7,231 nucleotides of DNA from the NCBI GenBank assembly GCA_011524675.1, contig WTJX01000043.1, forward strand, positions 5,723 to 12,953, in the 5' to 3' direction. How positions within the stretch are numbered: position 1 is the first letter of the stretch; each line of letters starts with the position of its first letter. Positions 1-6,154 of this stretch are shown here, piece by piece. The DNA is from Cytophagales bacterium. Its GTDB lineage: Bacteria; Bacteroidota; Bacteroidia; Cytophagales; JAAEPT01. Position numbers and translations under genes: made by a program. The notes under the pieces were generated by a model. It saw nothing but the letters and a program-made list of their open reading frames with translations. It did not search any database and was not told the origin of the DNA.

Positions 1-63
1 TGCCGTAAACGTCTATATGTCCCTATGTCGATAAGTCTTTACATCTTTCGCTTTCAACTTTAA
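1..63 (+). other. Possible 3' tail of an upstream gene (20 codons, then TAA)
   Basis: The first reading frame is open from the window edge for 20 codons and ends in TAA at 61-63. The predicted tail is basic and aromatic (it begins CRKRLYVPMS). The other two forward frames close sooner. A copy of an 18-base sequence that also occurs behind the DUF1501 gene starts three bases after this stop, which weakly favours a gene end here. Twenty open codons are easily reached by chance, and I recognise no family, so this is only a possibility. Confidence 0.15.
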
Positions 64-66
64 GGT

Positions 67-84
67 GGTTTTGCAAAGCCTTCT
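67..84 (+). repeat. 18-base dispersed repeat, copy A
   Basis: GGTTTTGCAAAGCCTTCT at 67-84 is identical to 6055-6072. The bases before it are also similar: TAAGGTGGTTTTG here and TAAGGTTTTG in the other copy. In the other copy the last 13 bases form the right arm of a hairpin, but no matching left arm is present here. This could be a remnant of a terminator-like or REP-like element. The rest of the gap up to position 249 shows only a short palindrome (TATGCTGCATA, 161-171) and no convincing promoter. Confidence 0.55.
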
Positions 85-249
85 GGAATTAAAAAGTTTA
101 AATATATTACTCAAAGTACATGATGAAAAGCTCCTAACTCATCGTTCAAACGTATTAGCGTATGCTGCATAACTATTAAAAAACCTAAAATACTTTATAC
201 TATAAAAGGCTTCTAGTATATTTATGATCTTCCCTAAATTTTCATCTAT

Positions 250-2097
250 ATGCTCAAACAGATTGCTTTTTTGTTTTTACTACTGCTCAATATGTTTTTT
301 GTTTTTGGTCAGGATGACCTAGAGCGGAGCATGACCCTTGGAAACAAACATTTTTTAAACCGTAATTTTCAGAGTGCTGCTACCTACTACGAGAGGGCAC
401 TGAAAGCAAAAGGTGCAGACATGTTTATTCATTACCGTCTTGCAGAATGCTATACTAGACTATATGATGCTAGGGCAGCTACCCACCATGCAGACAGGGC
501 GTATCGTTTGAAAAGAAAAAAAAATCCTCAGTTAAGTTTTGTAGTAGCAGAAGCCAAACATATTGCAAGACATTTTGAAGAAGCAATCATTTATTATCAA
601 GAAGCGATAGCATTCGCTGGCGAGAAACTCATCAACAAAAGAATTACAGAGTGTAATTATGGGATGCTCTTGGTCAAAAAATCGGTCGATGCCGTTATAT
701 CTAATATGGGACCTCATATCAATTCGCATGAGCACGATATCACTCCTTTGATTACTGCCGATGAGTCTGAATTGTATTTTTCATCCTACAGGACAGAGCA
801 TTATGGTAAACAAAAAGGAAGTTTAGAAGAAATATATTCCTCTACTAAGACATTAGACAAATGGGAAATGGCAAAAAACATAGGAGAACCATTGAATACA
901 CCAAATAATGATGCCTGTGTAGGCTTGTCTCATGACGGGCAGACGATGTTTTTGTTCAAAGGCAACAAAATAAATAGGGATATTTACATTACCTACAAAG
1001 ATGGTGAAGGGTGGAAAGAACCTGTGCCTATTTTCAATTCACTAGAAATGGAGTTTTCGGCATGTCTGTCTCCAGATGGCCATACCATCTATTTGGTCAA
1101 AAACAATGAAAATCAAAAAGACCTCTATACCAGTCAACGAATAAATGATAGTACGTGGTCTGTGCCTACTTTGATGGACTCTATCATCAATACACCATAT
1201 GATGAACGAACGCCTTACATTCATCCCGATGGTAAGACCTTGTTTTTTTCTTCCAATGGTAAGAATACGATGGGAGGCTTTGATATCTTCAAAACGGTCA
1301 AAGGAGAAGATGGGTGGAGTGTTCCCGTAAATTTGGGGTACCCTATCAATAGTGTCGCAGATGAGCTAGGCTTTGTGTTAGCAGCTGGTGGTACTTCTGG
1401 TTTTTTTGCTTCTACTCGCTTTGGTGGGAGAGGTAAGTTTGATATTTATCATGCTACCTTACCTAAGAATAATGACTATGAACTGGTATTGGTCAAAGGG
1501 AAAGTAAAAGACATTTTGGTGGATAAAGCGATAGAAACTACGATTACAATTACAGACGAAGATCAAAACGAAGTATATTCTAAGGTGCAGTCCAATGAGG
1601 TTACGGGCTCTTATTTGATATCCTTAGAAACGGGGAAGGAATATACCTTTAGAGTAGAAGGTGATGGCATCCTGCACAAAGAAGAAAAAATATTTGTGGA
1701 AAAAGGGAAAGGCTTTGTAGAGATAAACCAAGAAATGGAAGTAGTAGATGCTAAGCCTGGGGTGAAGTTTACCTTTGAACATATTCTCTTTGACTTTGGC
1801 TTGTATGATTTAAATCCCTTGGCAAAAGAAGAACTAGAACATTTGATAAGTGTCTTAAAACGTTTCCCTGAATTGAAAGTGGAGATAGCAGGACATACTG
1901 ATAATATAGGTTCTGAGGAAGATAATATGCTCTTGTCCGAAAACAGAGCAAAAGCCGTAGTGGACTACATCATAGGGCAAGGCATAGCTTCAGACAATAT
2001 CAGCTTCAAAGGTTATGGCTCTTCTAGAGCCATTGATACCAATGAGACCGAAGAGGGGAGAAGTAAAAACAGAAGAACGGAACTAGAAGTGAAATAA
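250..2097 (+). CDS. Exported TPR / PD40 beta-propeller / OmpA C-terminal protein, PorE-like
   Basis: This is a 615-residue periplasmic or outer-membrane-associated protein likely to bind peptidoglycan. Residues 1-20 form a hydrophobic signal peptide with probable cleavage after VFG. There is no lipobox cysteine. Residues about 24-124 hold three TPR-like helical pairs. Residues about 160-405 hold five PD40-type propeller blades with recurring SPDG/HPDG turns (274-277, 325-328) and a FDIF/FDIY pair. Residues about 411-495 resemble a carboxypeptidase-regulatory-like beta domain. Residues about 505-615 are an OmpA C-terminal domain with GHTDN (548-552) and LSENRA (562-567). D551 and R566 have the spacing of the Asp/Arg pair that binds diaminopimelate in OmpA/Pal proteins. 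The domain order matches PorE of the type IX secretion system, which is a lipoprotein in Porphyromonas; this one is not, so the assignment is by architecture only. The ATG at 250 is chosen because it begins the signal peptide; no Shine-Dalgarno is visible. It appears monocistronic. Confidence 0.9.
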   Translation: MLKQIAFLFLLLLNMFFVFGQDDLERSMTLGNKHFLNRNFQSAATYYERALKAKGADMFIHYRLAECYTRLYDARAATHHADRAYRLKRKKNPQLSFVVAEAKHIARHFEEAIIYYQEAIAFAGEKLINKRITECNYGMLLVKKSVDAVISNMGPHINSHEHDITPLITADESELYFSSYRTEHYGKQKGSLEEIYSSTKTLDKWEMAKNIGEPLNTPNNDACVGLSHDGQTMFLFKGNKINRDIYITYKDGEGWKEPVPIFNSLEMEFSACLSPDGHTIYLVKNNENQKDLYTSQRINDSTWSVPTLMDSIINTPYDERTPYIHPDGKTLFFSSNGKNTMGGFDIFKTVKGEDGWSVPVNLGYPINSVADELGFVLAAGGTSGFFASTRFGGRGKFDIYHATLPKNNDYELVLVKGKVKDILVDKAIETTITITDEDQNEVYSKVQSNEVTGSYLISLETGKEYTFRVEGDGILHKEEKIFVEKGKGFVEINQEMEVVDAKPGVKFTFEHILFDFGLYDLNPLAKEELEHLISVLKRFPELKVEIAGHTDNIGSEEDNMLLSENRAKAVVDYIIGQGIASDNISFKGYGSSRAIDTNETEEGRSKNRRTELEVK

Positions 2098-2297
2098 TAT
2101 AAAAGTAAGCGTACGCAAACTATCTGTTGTTTTATTGTGTTTTTTAATCTGTTTTTATTGTATTTTCATTTTAAATTTTGTTTTTTTATTGGTTTATTTT
2201 CTAATTTATAAGATAAAATCTATTTGTTTTGCCTGGTAATGAAACCTTAGTTGATGAAAGCGAGTATAAGAGTATATACATAATGATGCTGAAACTA
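2098..2297. other. Intergenic T-rich tract (T is 70 % of 2121-2200)
   Basis: After the OmpA-family stop comes a short perfect palindrome, GCGTACGC (2109-2116), and then a tract of T-runs broken by ATTG/ATT. By direct count 56 of the 80 bases in 2121-2200 are T on the plus strand. The tract may act as a diffuse transcription stop for the gene before it, but the 4-bp palindrome arms are too short for a classical terminator. I see no gene here. A TCTATTTG at 2219-2226 is one base away from the Bacteroidota -7 box but has no clear partner. Confidence 0.4.
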
Positions 2298-2299
2298 AA

Positions 2300-2440
2300 T
2301 TACATTTCTAATAATAGCGTAGCGCTCAGCGCAAACTTTCATAAAAAGCAAAATAGTTTTTTATGAAAGCTAGCTATAGTGTTACTATTATCGTAGAAGG
2401 TGTTGGTATCATAATCTTGTTTGAACAATAAGAAATGTAA
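2300..2440. repeat. Nested inverted repeats, possible structured RNA or small inverted-repeat element
   Basis: Three sets of arms nest around one centre. The outer arms are TTACATTTCT (2300-2309) and AGAAATGTAA (2431-2440). The middle arms are ATAATAG (2311-2317) and CTATTAT (2385-2391). The inner arms are CTTTCATAAAAA (2336-2347) and TTTTTATGAAAG (2358-2369), a perfect 12 bp with a 10-base loop. A small GCGCTCAGCGC hairpin (2322-2332) sits in the left half. The right half carries about 40 extra bases between the outer and middle arms. No protein is supported: only ORFs of 22 and 27 codons lie across it. It could be an untranslated RNA, a decayed MITE-like element, or coincidence in AT-rich DNA. 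Confidence 0.45.
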
Positions 2441-2456
2441 CTTTTCTATTGTTTAA
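2421..2456 (+). promoter_or_regulatory. Inverted repeat overlapping the -33 box; candidate operator or terminator
   Basis: AACAATA (2424-2430) pairs with TATTGTT (2447-2453), and GAAA (2432-2435) pairs with TTTC (2443-2446). This gives 11 bp with a single bulged A and a 7-base loop, and two or three more outer pairs are possible. The right arm covers the TTG (2449-2451) proposed as the -33 box of the DUF1800 operon. As DNA it could be a regulator site. As RNA from upstream read-through it is followed by an AT-rich stretch ending in ATTATTTTTA, so it could be a weak terminator. It shares bases with the outer arm of the larger nested repeat, so the two structures exclude each other. Confidence 0.35.
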
Positions 2457-2476
2457 TATAATTATTTTTATATTTG
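2449..2476 (+). promoter_or_regulatory. Bacteroidota-type promoter for the DUF1800-DUF1501 genes
   Basis: TTG at 2449-2451 and TATATTTG at 2469-2476 match the known Bacteroidota consensus (TTG near -33, TAnnTTTG near -7) with a 17-base spacer. Transcription would begin near 2481-2484 and give a leader of about 100 bases before the ATG at 2584. It is the best match I found in any of the intergenic regions. No comparable match occurs in the gap between the DUF1800 and DUF1501 genes, which suggests this promoter serves both. Confidence 0.6.
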
Positions 2477-2484
2477 TGTCTTTT

Positions 2485-2532
2485 TAAAAAATGGTTAGGT
2501 GTCAATCATTTCTTCAAAGAATCCATTTTTTA
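2485..2532 (+). promoter_or_regulatory. 5' leader stem-loop of the DUF1800 transcript
   Basis: TAAAAAATGG (2485-2494) is the exact reverse complement of CCATTTTTTA (2523-2532), forming a 10-bp stem with a 28-base loop. A smaller TTCT/AGAA hairpin lies inside the loop. The stem starts within a few bases of the predicted transcription start, so the message would begin with a hairpin. Such 5' stems can slow RNA decay or gate translation; which applies here is unknown. No known riboswitch class is recognised. Confidence 0.4.
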
Positions 2533-2583
2533 TTGTTATCAACGACATACTTCTTATTGTACTACTAAACCAATCAATTCTTT

Positions 2584-4194
2584 ATGGTTACATCTATACT
2601 TCCTCAAAATACGAGTGTCTTGGGACGCAGAAATGCTAAATACTTACTTTCAAAAACTACTTTTAATATTACCAAGGCACGTATAGATGCGTTTGCCGCT
2701 ATGACACCTTCACAAGCCTTAGAGGTATTATTTGACTTTGATTATGATGCAAACTGGCTATCAGATGTTCATCCAGACGAACTTATGTTGACCATTAACA
2801 ATGGTACTGTTAGGAAAATGGTGCTCCAGTGGTGGTTACAAGAAGCCAAAGCAGATACAACTGCCCACCATAAAATAATATTGTTTTTATTTACCTCATT
2901 TACTACAGATGCTTTTGTCTCATCAGCACGTTTTTTTTATGAATACTTGAAGCTCCTGTCTTTTCATACCAAGCGCAGTTACAAAGATTTGGCATTCTAC
3001 ATGACCAAAGACAATACCATGTTGGGATATTTGGATGGGAAGTCAAATGTAAAGAATAGTCCCAATGAAAACTATGCTAGAGAGTTTTTTGAATTGTTTA
3101 CCATAGGCAAAGGACCTACAGACGGACCTGGTAGCTATACCAACTATACAGAGGAAGATATCTTACAAGCCTCAAAGCTACTCACAGGCTGGAAGCAAGG
3201 AGGACATCAGTTAAATGAAAATGCAGACCCAAGCATCTATGGAGGGTATTTTAAAAGCTCTGTACATGATGGAGCAGATAAAACTTTTTCAGATAAGTTT
3301 AACAATACCGTCATCACAGGCAATACAGAAGACGGAGATCAAGAGTTGAGCCAGTTTGTAGATATGGTGTTCCAACAGATAGCCACTGCCAAAAATATTT
3401 GTAGAAGACTATATCACTTCTTTGTAAGTGATACCATCAGTGATTATGCAGAGGTCAATATTATAGCTCCTCTTGCCCAAATGCTATATGACAACAATTA
3501 CGAAATAGCCCTAGTCATCAAAGAACTACTGGGTAGTCTTCACTTTTATGATCTAGAAGATGACAACCCTTTTGACAACATCATAGGCGGTACAGTCAAG
3601 TCTCCGCTAGATTTGATGCTATCAAGTATGAATTATTTTGGTGCAGCCCCTACAGATGACTTCAAGTTTTATGCTTACAGGCTCAACGATTTATATCTCG
3701 CCTCGTCGTCTATGTACTTGTTTTCTCCAGACAATGTAGCCGGCTATCCTGCCTACTATCAAGAGCCCCTTCGCTCCAAAAACTGGTTCGATTCAAATAC
3801 ATACCTCCCAAGGTATAAGTTTGTAGAGATGTTATTGACAGGAAAGTCTTCTTATGGTACAGGCGCCAATGGCAATGGTCATGTACAATTAGATGTTTTA
3901 TCTTTTATTGATAATACAGAAAATATCCCCTTACCATTTTCTGCCCCACAGGTAGTTACTACACTCTTAGAAGATTTGTTTCCAGATGGATATGACAACG
4001 AAAGGTATAATTATTTTTTAAACACGATTTTCTTGAATGGACTGAGCCCTTCTGACTGGACTCAAACATGGGATGCTTACAAAAACGGCGATAATGAAGC
4101 ATTTACCCAAGTAGATGCAACAGGAGAAATAAAAATCAGAGTTGCCAATTTGATACAAGCTATCATGCAAAGCCCTGAATATCAATTGATGTAA
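2584..4194 (+). CDS. DUF1800 family protein
   Basis: This is a 536-residue protein of the DUF1800 family, whose biochemical role is not established. Family landmarks appear in order: the N-terminal LLSKTTFN (21-28, usually LLrRtTFG), WWLQEA (83-88), YLDGKSN (149-155), the diagnostic NENYAREFFELFTIG (161-175), EEDILQASKLLTGW (190-203), HDGADKTF (228-235), CRRLYHFF (273-280), KSPLDLM (339-345) and a closing SPEYQLM (530-536). No signal peptide, lipobox or membrane helix is visible, so by itself it looks cytoplasmic. An in-frame TAA at 2566-2568 rules out a longer start, and ATG 2584 leaves the usual short N-terminus before the TTF motif. It lies 139 bases upstream of a DUF1501 gene, a pairing seen in many phyla, and probably shares its transcript. 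The promoter and a leader hairpin are just upstream. Confidence 0.92.
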   Translation: MVTSILPQNTSVLGRRNAKYLLSKTTFNITKARIDAFAAMTPSQALEVLFDFDYDANWLSDVHPDELMLTINNGTVRKMVLQWWLQEAKADTTAHHKIILFLFTSFTTDAFVSSARFFYEYLKLLSFHTKRSYKDLAFYMTKDNTMLGYLDGKSNVKNSPNENYAREFFELFTIGKGPTDGPGSYTNYTEEDILQASKLLTGWKQGGHQLNENADPSIYGGYFKSSVHDGADKTFSDKFNNTVITGNTEDGDQELSQFVDMVFQQIATAKNICRRLYHFFVSDTISDYAEVNIIAPLAQMLYDNNYEIALVIKELLGSLHFYDLEDDNPFDNIIGGTVKSPLDLMLSSMNYFGAAPTDDFKFYAYRLNDLYLASSSMYLFSPDNVAGYPAYYQEPLRSKNWFDSNTYLPRYKFVEMLLTGKSSYGTGANGNGHVQLDVLSFIDNTENIPLPFSAPQVVTTLLEDLFPDGYDNERYNYFLNTIFLNGLSPSDWTQTWDAYKNGDNEAFTQVDATGEIKIRVANLIQAIMQSPEYQLM

Positions 4195-4333
4195 TATTTT
4201 CTTTCCACTTTCGTGGAATAGAATCATGCTGTCTTTTAAGCTGAAAGATAACGTCTAGCGCTCACTGTCTATGTTCAAAAGCACATGCCACATCACGCAA
4301 ACCGCTTACTCAAAACGTAAAACCTATTAACCC
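4195..4333 (+). other. Gap between DUF1800 and DUF1501 genes with a 6-bp hairpin
   Basis: The 139-base gap holds TTCCAC-TTTC-GTGGAA (4203-4218), a perfect 6-bp stem with a 4-base loop just after the DUF1800 stop. It lacks a T-run behind it, so it is more likely a processing or mRNA-stability hairpin than a strong terminator. No Bacteroidota promoter motif is visible in the gap, which favours co-transcription of the two genes. No Shine-Dalgarno precedes the ATG at 4334. Confidence 0.4.
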
Positions 4334-5989
4334 ATGAAAAGAAGAGATTTTATAAAAAATACAGGCGCTCTAGCCTCTGCACCCTTATTACTCAATGGCG
4401 TATCTGTCAAGTCAATGAACCACATCATGAATACCGGGCATGACATTACAGATCGTGTGTTGGTGGTCATACAGCTTTTTGGTGGAAACGATGGTTTAAA
4501 TACATTTATCCCCATCAATCAATATGACGAATACAAAAACAATCGTCCAGATATAGCCATCGAAAATACAGGTATCAATAAATACATAGACTTAGATAGT
4601 AGCCTGTCTTTGGAAGCACAAGTAGGTTTGCATCCTATTATGACAGGGCTAAAGGATATGTATGATGACGGTTTGATAAACATCATTCACGGAGTATCTT
4701 ACCCTAGTCAATCAAGATCACATTTCCACAGTACAGATATTTGGATGTCTGGTGACGATGGAAATGCAGACATACTTAAGCGTTCGGGTATAGCAGGGAG
4801 GTATTTGCAAAGTGTGTTCCCGGATGTAAAAGGAGTGCCCTCTAGCCAAATGCAAGACCCACCAGGCATACAGCTAGGTTCAAACAAGCCATCCTTATAT
4901 TTCCATACAGGAGAAGCATATTCCAGTGCCATTAATTTGAGTAGTCAAACACCTAATGGGCTTTTTGAAACTGCCTCTCAGTTTGCAGGTAATTATCCGT
5001 CTTTTGACAATACGACAGACTACGGGAAAGGAATGGAATATTTGGTGGGAATGCTAGACTCCACAAATCAATATTCACAAGTAATCTCCAATAGGTATGA
5101 CAATGGTAGCAACAGTACTGCTGTAACTTACCCTACAAGTTCTTTGGCAAACCAACTAAAAACGGTGGCGCGTCTTATCAGTGGAGGAAGTAAAACAAAA
5201 CTATATTTATTAAGGGCAGATGGTAGCTATGATACTCATGGTACACAAGCCGAAACGGGAGCTACTCATACAGGCAGACATGCAGATTTACTTTATAAGT
5301 TGACTTCTTCTATCAAGGCATTTATGGATGATATCAAAAATCTAGGCGTTGACGATAGAGTGATGGGGACTATCTTTAGCGAGTTTGGAAGGCAGGTACC
5401 TCAAAATGCAAGTTATGGTACAGATCACGGATCTTTGAATCATATTTTTGTTTTTGGTAAGCCTGTAAAAGCTGGCGTTACCGGGCAGAATGTCAATATT
5501 TCTGATCTTGTAAGCAAAGCTCCAAACCCAAACCAAATGCAAACAGACTATAGACAACTATATGCTACCTTATATCAAGACTGGCTTGGAGCAAGTTCAG
5601 ACATTCTCAACTCGGTAGATATACAGTCATTTGAAGATCAAAAGCTAGACATCATTGATGATGCATACAAAGTAAATCAAGAAGATTTATTAGATAATAT
5701 TACAAATGCTGACGATAGTATCACCATAGAAACCACATCTATCAAGCCAAACCCAGCTAGAGATTTAGTAGCGATCACTATAGACTCTTCACTTACAAGC
5801 TCTGGTGGAACTATTAGTGTGTTGGATTTGAATGGACTAAAAGTACATGAAGAGAAAATAGAGTTTAATGGTGGGGCAGCAAATGTCTTTACAATTGATG
5901 TCTCTCAGATACCTCAAGGGCAGTATATAGTCCATACCCAAATTCAATCTTATACTAGTTCTAAAAAAATATTGATTAGTAGAGCTTAA
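4334..5989 (+). CDS. DUF1501 family protein with Tat signal and T9SS type A sorting domain
   Basis: This is a 551-residue exported DUF1501 protein; the family belongs to the alkaline phosphatase/sulfatase-like superfamily, but its substrates are unknown. Residues 3-8 (RRDFIK) followed by a hydrophobic stretch (about 11-24) form a twin-arginine signal. Family motifs follow: GGNDGLN (50-56), LHP (99-101), SRSHFHSTDIW (127-137), YDTHG (299-303), FSEFGR (348-353) and GTDHG (362-366). D53, D300, H302, D364 and H365 are plausible metal ligands by analogy. Residues about 466-551 are a T9SS C-terminal sorting domain: KPNPARD (471-477), then VLDLNG (496-501), IPQGQYIV (526-533) and a final KKILISRA. 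The protein should therefore cross the inner membrane by Tat and reach the surface by T9SS. The ATG at 4334 is required for the twin arginines. It is downstream of, and probably co-transcribed with, the DUF1800 gene. A hairpin follows the stop. Confidence 0.93.
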   Translation: MKRRDFIKNTGALASAPLLLNGVSVKSMNHIMNTGHDITDRVLVVIQLFGGNDGLNTFIPINQYDEYKNNRPDIAIENTGINKYIDLDSSLSLEAQVGLHPIMTGLKDMYDDGLINIIHGVSYPSQSRSHFHSTDIWMSGDDGNADILKRSGIAGRYLQSVFPDVKGVPSSQMQDPPGIQLGSNKPSLYFHTGEAYSSAINLSSQTPNGLFETASQFAGNYPSFDNTTDYGKGMEYLVGMLDSTNQYSQVISNRYDNGSNSTAVTYPTSSLANQLKTVARLISGGSKTKLYLLRADGSYDTHGTQAETGATHTGRHADLLYKLTSSIKAFMDDIKNLGVDDRVMGTIFSEFGRQVPQNASYGTDHGSLNHIFVFGKPVKAGVTGQNVNISDLVSKAPNPNQMQTDYRQLYATLYQDWLGASSDILNSVDIQSFEDQKLDIIDDAYKVNQEDLLDNITNADDSITIETTSIKPNPARDLVAITIDSSLTSSGGTISVLDLNGLKVHEEKIEFNGGAANVFTIDVSQIPQGQYIVHTQIQSYTSSKKILISRA

Positions 5990-6034
5990 GTCTTTTCTCG
6001 TACTATGCGCTTTGACTTATTGTCGATAGTTTAT

Positions 6035-6072
6035 AGAAGGCTTTGCATAACTAAGGTTTTGCAAAGCCTTCT
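6035..6072. terminator. 13-bp hairpin between convergent genes, candidate bidirectional terminator
   Basis: AGAAGGCTTTGCA (6035-6047) is the exact reverse complement of TGCAAAGCCTTCT (6060-6072), with a 12-base loop. It lies 46 bases after the DUF1501 stop and 83 bases past the stop of birA on the other strand, where a shared terminator is expected. Neither side has a T-run directly after the stem, so it does not fit the textbook intrinsic terminator. It could instead be a decay barrier or a dispersed repeat element. No gene is seen in the 5990-6154 gap. Confidence 0.5.
6055..6072 (+). repeat. 18-base dispersed repeat, copy B
   Basis: GGTTTTGCAAAGCCTTCT here equals 67-84 exactly. Positions 6060-6072 are also the right arm of the intergenic hairpin. 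TGTCGATA (6021-6028) and AAGTCTTT, just after the DUF1501 stop, also have counterparts near copy A (26-33 and 33-40), in a different order. The two copies may belong to a small family of 3'-end elements in this genome. Confidence 0.55.
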
Positions 6073-6154
6073 TATAAAGAAAGTATTCTTTGTACTTAAT
6101 GCAGGATAGTGGAGTTTTATACTAACGAACTACTTACCTATTATACTTCTACAT

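Noticed and set aside
217..224. TATATTTA as a -7 box for the OmpA-family gene
   Set aside because: It differs from TAnnTTTG at the last base and has no TTG at a suitable distance upstream, so I did not call a promoter.
2109..2116. GCGTACGC palindrome after the OmpA-family stop as an intrinsic terminator
   Set aside because: A perfect 8-base palindrome gives no real loop, and the T-rich region starts several bases later; too weak to call.
2283..2431. Two short ORFs (27 codons from 2283, 22 codons from 2363) across the nested repeats
   Set aside because: They have no start context, no recognisable product and lie inside inverted repeats; lengths are within chance expectation.
2622..2646. Arg-Arg near the start of the DUF1800 protein (LGRRNAKYLL) as a Tat signal
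   Set aside because: It lacks the following hydrophobic stretch and corresponds to the conserved N-terminal family motif that leads into TTF.
2474..2686. 70-residue forward ORF overlapping the start of the DUF1800 gene
   Set aside because: It overlaps the DUF1800 gene in another frame, starts at the predicted promoter, and its translation resembles no family; the DUF1800 frame shows clear family motifs.
2320..4264. Shared TAGCGCTCA at 2320-2328 and 4256-4264 as a repeated operator
   Set aside because: A nine-base match in 7 kb is near chance level and the flanks do not match.
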